This document shows, piece by piece, positions 34,337-43,380 of a stretch of DNA of 64,000 nucleotides; position 1 is the first letter of the stretch; the number at the start of each line of letters is the position of its first letter. Under the pieces are notes generated by a model that made no database searches, was not told the origin of the DNA, and worked only from the letters and a program-made list of their open reading frames with translations. Made by a program: the position numbers and the translations under genes. This stretch comes from Verrucomicrobiaceae bacterium (GTDB lineage Bacteria > Verrucomicrobiota > Verrucomicrobiae > Verrucomicrobiales > Akkermansiaceae), in contig RPOS01000016.1 in the NCBI GenBank assembly GCA_003820635.1, positions 5,416 through 69,415 of the forward strand. Direction: 5' to 3'.

Positions 34337-35104
34337 ATGAAAGATCACTGGCAGGCGATGGACCATGGCCGGCTCACCAGGGCTCATGTGGTTCCCTTCG
34401 CGGTGTTCATGGGCTTCATGCTGCTGCTGCAGGTGCTTGCCGCAAGCATTGGCTGGAAGCATCCGGAGGCCCCGTGGTGGCGGCAGGATCCGGCGCATTT
34501 CATCTATCCGCTCCAGACGCTCGTGGTGTTGACACTGCTGTTTTATCACCGGAAAAGTTATGTCTTTTCCTGGTCATGGAAATGGTGTCTGGCAGCTGTC
34601 GCCTTCGGTGCGGCAGGCATCGGCTGCTGGCTGCTGCCCACCATGCTCCACACCCACTGGGGCCTGGAGGGCAAAACCACCGGCATCCTGCGCCTGCTGG
34701 GCGTGGATGCGCGTGCCGAGGGCTTCGATCCCGGCGTCTTCACCAATCCCGCCGCCTGGTGGGCGGCAGTGATCCTGCGCTTCCTGCGAGCCGTCATCGT
34801 CGTCGCCTTCATCGAGGAAATCTTCTGGCGCGGCTTCATGATGCGCTTCGTCTGCGATTGGGAAGGGGACTATTGGAAGCAGCCGTTCGGCCGTGCGTCC
34901 TGGAAATCCTGGCTCATCGTCACCGGGCTATTCATGGCCGCCCATGCGCCGCTCGACTACGCCGGAGCATTCGTTTACGGCAGCCTCACCTACCTCCTTT
35001 GCATCTGGAGCAAGAGCCTCGGAGCCTGCGTGGTCATGCACGCCGCCGCGAATTTCCTCATGGGTCTCTACATCATGGCCACCGGCAAATACGGACTCTG
35101 GTGA
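34337..35104 (+). CDS. CAAX-protease-related (CPBP) membrane protein of PEP-CTERM type
   Basis: A 255-residue membrane protein with about six hydrophobic segments. It carries the CPBP glutamic-type intramembrane protease motifs: FIEEIFWRGFMMR (EExxxR), FMAAH and HAAANFLMG. Length and layout, with the long hydrophilic loop at 100-140, fit the CAAX prenyl protease-related group associated with exosortase/PEP-CTERM systems. Its target may be the processed PEP-CTERM proteins found in this window, but the only physical link here is its location next to an aminotransferase gene. No exosortase gene is visible in the window. Confidence 0.8.
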   Translation: MKDHWQAMDHGRLTRAHVVPFAVFMGFMLLLQVLAASIGWKHPEAPWWRQDPAHFIYPLQTLVVLTLLFYHRKSYVFSWSWKWCLAAVAFGAAGIGCWLLPTMLHTHWGLEGKTTGILRLLGVDARAEGFDPGVFTNPAAWWAAVILRFLRAVIVVAFIEEIFWRGFMMRFVCDWEGDYWKQPFGRASWKSWLIVTGLFMAAHAPLDYAGAFVYGSLTYLLCIWSKSLGACVVMHAAANFLMGLYIMATGKYGLW

Positions 35105-35202
35105 AAACACCCGCCGTCGCACGTTTTTTTGCCAAGATTTTCGCTTGTCAAAGCCGCCTGCCATCCTCATACATCCGGCCCGCGCGAGCGGAAATGGTGA
35201 AA

Positions 35203-35288
35203 GGGTAGATGCCCGAGTGGCTAAAGGGGGCAGACTGTAAATCTGCTGGCTAACGCCTACGCTGGTTCGAATCCAGCTCTGCCCACCA
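35203..35288 (+). tRNA. tRNA-Tyr (GTA)
   Basis: Type II tRNA with long variable arm. GGGTAGA pairs with TCTGCCC (one G-U) in the acceptor; the anticodon arm is GCAGA-CTGTAAA-TCTGC with GTA; T arm CTGGTTCGAATCCAG; CCA is encoded. Positions 35286-35288 are CCA. Confidence 0.95.
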
Positions 35289-35310
35289 TCTTCATAATCA
35301 ACGATCTAGG

Positions 35311-35330
35311 GAGCCGAAAGGCTCTTTTTT
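35311..35330 (+). terminator. Terminator after tRNA-Tyr
   Basis: GAGCC-gaaa-GGCTC hairpin directly followed by six T, 23 bases after the tRNA. Confidence 0.88.
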
Positions 35331-35463
35331 GTTAGGCATGACAAAGTGCGGGCGGGCCATTTAAGGACCACTTTTGATTTTCTGTTGTGCCAGTGGCCTG
35401 CAGCCTTCGATTGTTCAAGTCGATGACCTCCGAGTGGTGACGGAGAACGCGGATACCCGGCGT

Positions 35464-36327
35464 TCACACCCAGCTCTGTTGGAGCAATTCACGCAACCTC
35501 TCCGGAGTGGTGGCCGAGGTCTTGGCGACGAAGCCGCGCGCATGGGCGAAATGGACGTCGTCATGGGTTTCGATCCGGGTGAAATCCAGGCGCGGATGGT
35601 CGTTGTGGCGCGACAATCCATAGCCGTTTCCGCGGCGGTCGGGATAAATCATGCCGACCACCTGAGCGCCGTCCGGTTGGCTCTCGATGAAACGCCCGAG
35701 CCCGGCCGAGGGTTCCTCTGGCAGCGGATTGGTGCGCGGCACGTAAAGCACGCGGAAGGATTCCGTTTTCACATGGATTTCCCAAAACTCGCCGACCTCC
35801 GCGATGAAATCGAGGCGTTGCCGGAGAGTCCTCAGGTATTGGATCAGATCTTCGCCGATCCAACGCATCACTTCCCACAAGGGCTCTCCGGGTTCCAGTC
35901 GCGAAACGGCGGCGAAGCGCCGCAAAAGGGTGACGTCGATGGGTGAGTTGAGCTTGGCGAGGGTGTCGCGGTCGATGCCGAGCCAGCGCGAAGTTTCCTT
36001 CGGCCCGCGCGTGTCGAGCCATTCGGCGGGCTCCAGCCAGTCGCAGAAGGAAAGGGCGTCCTCATAAAGCCCGAGATGCTTTAGCACCAAGCTCAGCGAA
36101 CACATGGGCGGGTGGTCCTTGGGAAACTGGTGGTGGTCGAAGTTGCCGAGTTCCGGTTCATGACTTCCACCCACATCCACCACCGCGATGGACGGATTCG
36201 TTAGGTCGCCGGCCCCGGGTTCGCGCCGGATGATCGGGACGGGGTTGTCGGCCAGCAACACGCAGCAGGCGAGAAACTCGTCTTTGTGCGAGCCTCCGGG
36301 GTGGGTCAGGATCAGGGAAAAACTCAT
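35464..36327 (-). CDS. MYG1-family (UPF0160) metal-dependent hydrolase
   Basis: A 287-residue cytoplasmic protein. ATG at 36327 gives MSFSLILTHPGGSHKDEFLACCVLL, the MYG1 N-terminus with the metal-binding HxGxxHxDE-like pattern (here HPGGSHKDE). VVDVGGSHEPELGNFDHHQF is the second MYG1 block, with the DHH motif. MYG1/UPF0160 proteins are DHH-type exonucleases/phosphoesterases. The C-terminal half, ending PERLRELLQQSWV, is less conserved. The frame upstream of 36327 is open for 70 residues but unlike the family. It is divergently transcribed from the GreA-C-like gene at 36454 and lies downstream of the tRNA terminator. Confidence 0.82.
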   Translation of the reverse strand: MSFSLILTHPGGSHKDEFLACCVLLADNPVPIIRREPGAGDLTNPSIAVVDVGGSHEPELGNFDHHQFPKDHPPMCSLSLVLKHLGLYEDALSFCDWLEPAEWLDTRGPKETSRWLGIDRDTLAKLNSPIDVTLLRRFAAVSRLEPGEPLWEVMRWIGEDLIQYLRTLRQRLDFIAEVGEFWEIHVKTESFRVLYVPRTNPLPEEPSAGLGRFIESQPDGAQVVGMIYPDRRGNGYGLSRHNDHPRLDFTRIETHDDVHFAHARGFVAKTSATTPERLRELLQQSWV

Positions 36328-36453
36328 GGGATGGATTGCGAAGGCGCGGAGGCTCACCGGAGCTCCCGGGCTTGGCAACTGTTTCCGGTCCTCTGAGTGA
36401 GACGGTCCGTTTGACAACAAGTCGCGCCGCTGTGCAGGGTGGCCGCGCCATTG

Positions 36454-36912
36454 ATGAAATCCGCACTGCTTGAAAAAATCCGCGCCGAGCTCAAGGCCAG
36501 CCTCGAACGGCTGTCCAAAGCCGCCATGGACGCGCATGCCGCCGCCACCGATCCGGACAGCAAGGCGGAGGGGAAATACGACACCCGCAGCCTGGAAGCC
36601 TCCTATCTGGCGGCGGGTCAGGCACGGCAGGTCGATGAACTCGCGGCCGCCGTGAGAATTTTTGAGACCTTCGCCCTGCCGGATTTCGTGAGGGAGGATG
36701 CCATCGATGCCGGGGCCTTGGTGGAAGTGGAGATGCGTGGAGAGACCTCGCTGCTGCTGCTGGTGCCGGCGGCCGGTGGCATGGTCATCGCAGAAGAGGG
36801 ACAGGAAATCACCCTGCTCACTCCCGCCAGCGCGCTCTACCGGAAGTTGCTGGGAATGCGTGCGGGAGATTTTCTGGAAGAGGACGATCTGCTGGTGATC
36901 GAGGTGAGCTGA
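36454..36912 (+). CDS. GreA/GreB C-terminal-domain protein, short
   Basis: A 152-residue protein. The N-terminal 80 residues are helical (LLEKIRAELKASLERLSKAAMDAHAAATD.DSKAEGKYDTRSLEASYLA), resembling a Gre coiled coil with the KYDTRSLEA segment in place of the usual acidic tip, and the second half (ALVEVEMRGETSLLLLVPAAGGMVI..GQEITLLTPASALYRKLLGMRAGD) matches the GreA/GreB C-terminal FKBP-like domain. It may bind RNA polymerase's secondary channel. A second Gre-family gene is at 43381. GTG 36439 is an alternative start. Stands between divergent MYG1-like and ftsH. Confidence 0.7.
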   Translation: MKSALLEKIRAELKASLERLSKAAMDAHAAATDPDSKAEGKYDTRSLEASYLAAGQARQVDELAAAVRIFETFALPDFVREDAIDAGALVEVEMRGETSLLLLVPAAGGMVIAEEGQEITLLTPASALYRKLLGMRAGDFLEEDDLLVIEVS

Positions 36913-37071
36913 GGCCGATTCCCAGCGGTGCCAGCCCAGACCAACGGCCCTTGCTCAAAAAAGGGGTTTGCTTTTCAGCCGCTTCGGTTATCGTCCCGTG
37001 CTCCCGGACGCTCCGGCGGTCGTTGGCCAAGGCCTGCCCAGACTGCCCCGCCCGGGTCTTTTTTCGCTGTT

Positions 37072-39423
37072 ATGTCAGACTCTCCGAACTCCAATCAACC
37101 GCCCCATCAATCGAATCGCCCGACTGGTGACGCCAACGGCTTCAACTGGCGGCTGCTCGTTTTGCTCAGCGTGGCCTCGGTGATTCTGGGGCTTGCCTTT
37201 TTCAGCCCGAACATGGGCAAGTCCACGCGCACGCTCACTTACGCCCAGTTCCGCCAGGCATGGGACCAGGGCCGCATTGTCACGGATGATGCGAAGCGCC
37301 CGCTCAAGGTGGTCACCAGCGACACCGCCTACGACGCGGTCATCGTCGGTTGGGAAAATCCGCCGCTCGTCGAGCCCAAGGACGCCGTGAAGAAACGCAG
37401 CGACTTCCAAGTGCGCGTGAATTTTGACGTCCAGTCGGATGTCATCAAGTCCCTGCTGGATCAGGGCCTGCAGCTTCAGCAGCCTACGGAGACTCCGCTT
37501 GATGGAGATGTGGAAACGCTGTCGCTCCCTGAATTCCGGAAGGCTCAGGCTCTGGGGGAAATCAAGACCGACGATGCGGTCAATCCGCTGCGCATCATCA
37601 CCACTCCAGATTCCCGTGGCGCGGTCATCGTCGGCACCCGCGAGGTGGTGACCAACCTCCAGGCCCCCAAGGATGCCACCGGCAAAACCATCGATGCCAC
37701 GCCATTCCGCGTGGAGGTTTCCACCGTGATCCAGGGCGAGGAACTGCGTGAGCTCGTCAAGGGCAAGGCCACCTACGAGCGCAATACGGACTATCTCAAG
37801 AGCGCGCTTTTCACATTTCTGCCCTTCCTGCTCATCATCGGCATCCTGTTTTTCCTGTTTCGCCAGCAGATGAAATCCGCCGGCCGCGGTGCGATGTCCT
37901 TCGGCAAGAGCAAGGCCCGCCTGCTCACGATGGACCGCAACAAGGTGACCTTCAAGGACGTCGCCGGCATTCAGGAGGCGAAGGAAGAACTGTTTGAAAT
38001 CGTCGATTTCCTACGTGATCCGCGCAAGTTCCAGAAACTCGGCGGCTCGATTCCCAAGGGCGTGCTCATGGTGGGCCCTCCCGGCACCGGCAAGACCCTG
38101 CTCGCCCGCGCCATCGCCGGCGAGGCGGATGTGCCGTTCTTCTCGATCTCCGGTTCCGACTTCGTCGAAATGTTCGTCGGCGTCGGTGCATCGCGCGTCC
38201 GCGACATGTTCGAGCAAGGCAAGAAACACGCGCCTTGCTTGATTTTCATCGACGAAATCGACGCCGTCGGCCGTCACCGCGGCCATGGCATGGGCGGCGG
38301 TCACGACGAACGCGAACAGACTCTCAACCAGCTTCTCGTCGAAATGGACGGCTTCGACACGCAAGAGGGCGTCATCATCATCGCCGCGACTAACAGGCCG
38401 GACGTGCTCGACCCCGCGCTGCTGCGGCCCGGACGTTTCGACCGCCAGGTCACGATCAATCTGCCGGACGTGAACGGCCGCGAGGAAATCCTCCGCGTCC
38501 ATGTGAAGAAGATCAAACTCGCCGCGAAGGTGGATCTCTCCCGCATTGCCAAAGGCACTCCGGGTTTCTCCGGTGCGGAGCTCGCCAACCTCGTCAACGA
38601 ATCCGCCTTGCTCGCCGCACGCCGCGGCCTGAGCGCCGTGACGCTTGATGAAATGGAGGAGGCGCGCGACAAGGTCCGCTGGGGCCGCGAACGCCGCAGC
38701 CTTGCCATGTCCGACAAGGAGAAGATCGGCACCGCCTGGCACGAGGCCGGCCACGCCTATCTCAACATGGTGCTGCCGGATACCAACCCGCTGCACAAGG
38801 TTACCATCATCCCGCGCGGACCTTATCTCGGAGCCACGATGTATCTGCCGGAGGGCGACAAGTATTCCACGCAGAAGAAGGAGGCGCTCGCCAACCTCAT
38901 CGTCACCATGGGCGGCCGCATCGCCGAGTCCTTCCACAGCGACGACGTTTCCAACGGAGCCTCCGGCGACATCCGCCAGGCCACTGCACTCGCCCGCCAC
39001 ATGGTCTGCGAGTGGGGCATGAGCGACAAGCTCGGCATGGTCGAATACGGCGAAGGCGACTCCCCCGTTTTCCTTGCCCGGGACATGACCAAATCCCGCA
39101 ACTACTCCGAGGAAACCGCCCGCGTCATCGATGCCGAGATCAAGCGCTTCATCGACGACGCCTATCAGACCGCCGAGCGCATTCTCAACGAGGGCCGCGA
39201 CAAGGTGGAACTCATCGCCAAGGCGTTGCTGGAATTCGAAACGCTTGATGCCAGTCACTTGAAGGACCTCATCGAGTTTGGGGAAATGAAGGATCCGCCA
39301 TCCGCACCCAAGCCGCCGCCGGTGCCGGAGGAGTTCAAAAAGAAATCTTCTCCCAAGCCTGCCGATGAGGATGAACCGGAGGACAACGGCCCCATTCCCG
39401 GTGCCGTGGGAGCCACTGCGTGA
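37072..39423 (+). CDS. ftsH: ATP-dependent zinc metalloprotease FtsH, duplicated N-domain
   Basis: A 783-residue membrane AAA protease that degrades misfolded membrane and short-lived regulatory proteins. First membrane helix at about 27-45; second at about 250-268. Between them sit two similar FtsH-extracellular-type units: [36 protein letters not shown] (from about residue 56) and [36 protein letters not shown] (from about 155). AAA motifs: [20 protein letters not shown] and [20 protein letters not shown]. Zinc site HEAGH in [11 protein letters not shown]. An acidic/proline tail ends the protein. ATG 37072 was chosen because the frame before it is poor. The duplication accounts for the extra length over E. 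coli FtsH (647). Confidence 0.95.
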   Translation: MSDSPNSNQPPHQSNRPTGDANGFNWRLLVLLSVASVILGLAFFSPNMGKSTRTLTYAQFRQAWDQGRIVTDDAKRPLKVVTSDTAYDAVIVGWENPPLVEPKDAVKKRSDFQVRVNFDVQSDVIKSLLDQGLQLQQPTETPLDGDVETLSLPEFRKAQALGEIKTDDAVNPLRIITTPDSRGAVIVGTREVVTNLQAPKDATGKTIDATPFRVEVSTVIQGEELRELVKGKATYERNTDYLKSALFTFLPFLLIIGILFFLFRQQMKSAGRGAMSFGKSKARLLTMDRNKVTFKDVAGIQEAKEELFEIVDFLRDPRKFQKLGGSIPKGVLMVGPPGTGKTLLARAIAGEADVPFFSISGSDFVEMFVGVGASRVRDMFEQGKKHAPCLIFIDEIDAVGRHRGHGMGGGHDEREQTLNQLLVEMDGFDTQEGVIIIAATNRPDVLDPALLRPGRFDRQVTINLPDVNGREEILRVHVKKIKLAAKVDLSRIAKGTPGFSGAELANLVNESALLAARRGLSAVTLDEMEEARDKVRWGRERRSLAMSDKEKIGTAWHEAGHAYLNMVLPDTNPLHKVTIIPRGPYLGATMYLPEGDKYSTQKKEALANLIVTMGGRIAESFHSDDVSNGASGDIRQATALARHMVCEWGMSDKLGMVEYGEGDSPVFLARDMTKSRNYSEETARVIDAEIKRFIDDAYQTAERILNEGRDKVELIAKALLEFETLDASHLKDLIEFGEMKDPPSAPKPPPVPEEFKKKSSPKPADEDEPEDNGPIPGAVGATA

Positions 39424-39482
39424 CGCCCGCTCTGCGGCATGCGTTTTGCATTTGTGAAGACGATTCTTTTTTTTCTTTTCGG

Positions 39483-39510
39483 TTGCGGCGGCAAGACTCC
39501 GCGCTAGTCT
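39483..39510 (+). promoter_or_regulatory. Candidate promoter for the 6S-like RNA
   Basis: TTGCGG at 39483-39488 and TAGTCT at 39505-39510, 16 bases apart, would start transcription near 39517, just where the predicted RNA closing stem begins. Confidence 0.4.
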
Positions 39511-39516
39511 GCCCTC

Positions 39517-39694
39517 GACTGCTGTGTTCGACTATTTTGGTAGCTGGCCCGAACCGATATGATTGAATGGGGGTCATTTTCCGGTGCCCCATGTCATGCC
39601 CTTCACGGGAAGACAGAAAGGCATTGGACGACCCCACTTATTGAGTTTACGGAACGTGGCTCACAGCGCCAATGACGGCACAGCGGTTTTTTTT
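39517..39694 (+). ncRNA. ssrS: Candidate 6S RNA
   Basis: About 178 bases between ftsH and the next gene fold on paper as one long rod. The closing stem ACTGCTGTG (39518-39526) pairs with CACAGCGGT (39679-39687), followed by eight T. A large central internal loop follows, whose 3' strand can form the small TGGC-TCACAGC-GCCA hairpin. Beyond it, GGGGTC pairs with GACCCC and the arm ends with CTTC-ACGG-GAAG. The 5' bubble strand contains GAACCGATAT, close to the GAGCCGATAT of proteobacterial 6S RNAs. This layout (closing stem, central bubble, apical arm, U-tract) is that of 6S RNA, which sequesters sigma-70 RNA polymerase in stationary phase. Not confirmed by covariance search. Confidence 0.65.
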
Positions 39695-39700
39695 ATTTCA

Positions 39701-40300
39701 ATGCCGGCGCGGCTGCCACCGATGATGCCACCCCGTCCCACCCAGCTTGCGTGGATGCTCCTGCGTGAGGCGCTACACGACGGGGATCTTGCCATCGATG
39801 CCACAGCGGGCAATGGCCACGACACGGCTTTTCTTGCGGAATGCGTGGGTGAAAACGGGAGTGTGCTGGCCTTTGATGTCCAGCCGGAGGCCATCCGTTC
39901 CACCCGTGCCCGGCTGGCCGCCGCGGGCTTGGATCATCGCGTCGAGTTATGCCAGCAAAGCCATGTGGAGCTTGCACGCCATGCCAGCCCCGGATCCGTG
40001 GCGGCGGTGATCTTCAATCTCGGCTATCTGCCCGGCGGAGATCATCAATTGACCACCACGTCTGCGGATACCCTGACGGCCCTGGATACCGCCGCCGGTT
40101 TGTTGAAACCCGCCGGCGTGATCTGTGTGGTCTGCTATCCCGGCCATGCGGCAGGCGCCGGTGAGGCGGCGGATGTGGAGGCATGGATGGCCGCGCGCGC
40201 CGCCGATGGCTGGCGGGTGGCGAAATATGCCATGCTCGGCACCAGGCGTCCCGCGCCATTTCTGATAGCCGCTGTGCGTGGCGTTTCCGGCGGGATGTGA
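39701..40300 (+). CDS. MnmM/YtqB-like SAM-dependent methyltransferase
   Basis: A class I methyltransferase of the rRNA_methylase/MnmM family (199 residues). Hallmarks: LAIDATAGNGHDTAFLA (SAM-binding motif I), VLAFDVQPEAI (motif II with acidic ribose ligand), and FNLGYLPGGDH, the family-specific NLGYLPGGD block, then a C-terminal CYPGHAAGAGE. MnmM makes 5-methylaminomethyl modifications at the tRNA wobble uridine. The start is unsettled: ATG 39701 has only a T-rich stretch before it and no Shine-Dalgarno; ATGs at 39722 and 39725 (MPPRPTQLAWMLL) fit the family better. It begins just after the U-run of the 6S-like RNA and converges with the GDSL gene. Confidence 0.85.
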   Translation: MPARLPPMMPPRPTQLAWMLLREALHDGDLAIDATAGNGHDTAFLAECVGENGSVLAFDVQPEAIRSTRARLAAAGLDHRVELCQQSHVELARHASPGSVAAVIFNLGYLPGGDHQLTTTSADTLTALDTAAGLLKPAGVICVVCYPGHAAGAGEAADVEAWMAARAADGWRVAKYAMLGTRRPAPFLIAAVRGVSGGM

Positions 40301-40310
40301 GCCGTGCCCG

Positions 40311-41747
40311 TCACGGCGCAATGGTGCTTTCCAGACGCATGAAGCCCCTGCTGCCGTTCACGGGAAACCATGCGCGGGCCAGCCCGTCGGTCCCGGTTTG
40401 CGGCGGCGGTGAAAACGGCGTGAATGGTGTTGCGAGATCCAGCGTCCACGCCGGGGCAAGCGAGTAGCGTGTGGAAACCGGCAGGCGGATCGGGTAGGCG
40501 AGTTCAAGCACGGCACCGCCGCCACTGTCCACCAGTGCGGAGCTCACCTTGTGCGCATCGCGCAGCGTCGGATCCAGACCGAGGGTGAATTCCACCGCCG
40601 CGGCGATGCCATCACCATCCGAGTCGTCGGCAGCGGAAAGCCCGCTGAGGCTGTAGCCCGCCGCCCAGGCGGCGAAGGCCATGTCGATTTGATCCGCGGA
40701 TTTTCCATGCAGCCCGGCGAGAATCTCGGTGGCCGTGAGCGGGGCGATGCCGGTGGCGTAGCGGGTGTTGAAGGCATCGATGATTTGATTGGCGATAAGG
40801 GTTTGCGCGTTGGTGTTGGGGTGGAAGTTCGCGCTGTATTCGCCGTTGAGCCAGACGTAGTCCAGATTGCCCGTGGGGTCACCGGAGTTGATGAAGGGGA
40901 TGCCGTGGATGCACAGCGGCGTGGTTTCTAACAGCGGTAGCGTGGGCGTGAACACATCGGCATGGCCGAGACCGCGGTCACGGGCGAGTGAGGCGAGTTG
41001 TGCGTTGATCTCCCGCAGCATGGCGGTGACGCGCGCGGTCCTCACCGGATCCGTGGGATAGGAACTTTTGATGTCCGGCGTGATGCCGATGTGGGGCACA
41101 TTGACCACCACGATTTGAAGGTCCGGCCGGAGTGCCAGCACGCGGTCGAGGATTTCCGTGGCATCCCTGATGAACTCCGCCACGAAGGCATCCGGGGCGC
41201 CGCCGTTGTAAATGTCGCCATAAACGGCGCGGACGTCATTTCCTCCGATGAAGAACACCAGGCGCTCGGCCGTGGTCTGGATCTGGGTTTCAAGATCTGA
41301 CAACAGGAACGCGCTGTCCTGGTCGAGATCCGACCATGAGAGAAGCAGCGCGAGGTCCGGGTCGGCGGTCACCATTTCGGTGAAGGTGGTTTCATCTGCG
41401 AGAAAGCTACGCAGTTCCTCGATTTTTTGTCCCGGCAGTGCCCAGTTGTATTGATGCCGGAAGAGCAGGTTGTAGATTCCGATGAGTCGGAATTCATCGC
41501 GGGCCCCGAAGTCGAAGCGTTCCTTGCGGAAAGCTGGATCGTTGAGAATCTCCACCCAGTTGCGAACCTCCGGCCCGAAATCATCGCCGAAGGTGCCCAC
41601 AAAGGGAATCCATACCCGGAACCCGAATTCCGCCTCATAGGCGAAGGTCAGCGAGTCTCCCAAGGTCACGCACTGCTCGGCGGCGCGAAGGGGAACCAAC
41701 TGCATGGCCGCCCAAGACAAGGAAACCGCCAGAAATGGATGTCTCAT
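40311..41747 (-). CDS. Secreted SGNH/GDSL hydrolase with verrucomicrobial C-terminal module
   Basis: A 478-residue exported esterase or lipase-type enzyme. Signal peptide MRHPFLAVSLSWAAMQLVPLRA. SGNH motifs: TLGDSLTF (nucleophile Ser), FFIGGND (block III Asn) and ANFHPN (His). From about residue 345 comes a separate module, FAAWAAGYSLSGLSAADDSDGDGIAAAVEFTLGLDP, a D/G-rich calcium-binding-like repeat found at the C-terminus of many secreted Verrucomicrobia proteins, then a beta-rich tail ending MRLESTIAP. Substrate unknown. The same module occurs as an isolated fragment at 61560. A longer start at 41759 adds four residues. Confidence 0.85.
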   Translation of the reverse strand: MRHPFLAVSLSWAAMQLVPLRAAEQCVTLGDSLTFAYEAEFGFRVWIPFVGTFGDDFGPEVRNWVEILNDPAFRKERFDFGARDEFRLIGIYNLLFRHQYNWALPGQKIEELRSFLADETTFTEMVTADPDLALLLSWSDLDQDSAFLLSDLETQIQTTAERLVFFIGGNDVRAVYGDIYNGGAPDAFVAEFIRDATEILDRVLALRPDLQIVVVNVPHIGITPDIKSSYPTDPVRTARVTAMLREINAQLASLARDRGLGHADVFTPTLPLLETTPLCIHGIPFINSGDPTGNLDYVWLNGEYSANFHPNTNAQTLIANQIIDAFNTRYATGIAPLTATEILAGLHGKSADQIDMAFAAWAAGYSLSGLSAADDSDGDGIAAAVEFTLGLDPTLRDAHKVSSALVDSGGGAVLELAYPIRLPVSTRYSLAPAWTLDLATPFTPFSPPPQTGTDGLARAWFPVNGSRGFMRLESTIAP

Positions 41748-41849
41748 CACAAGCACCAATCGCCGATAAAGACATCTCTTGCAACCGGTCGATTCCGCGG
41801 AATGCTGAGTCTGATCGGGGAAACGGTGCGTCCCTTTCGGGAGATATGC

Positions 41850-41881
41850 AAAAACGGCGGACCCTTGGGAGGTCCGCCGTT
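41850..41881 (-). terminator. Intrinsic terminator after eno
   Basis: AACGGCGGACC pairs with GGTCCGCCGTT around a CTTGGGA loop; on the minus strand it is followed by U-tract (plus-strand A-run at 41850-41854). Twenty bases after the eno stop. Confidence 0.88.
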
Positions 41882-41901
41882 CGGGAAGGATGGGGCAGGG
41901 C

Positions 41902-43380
<1,479 letters not shown>

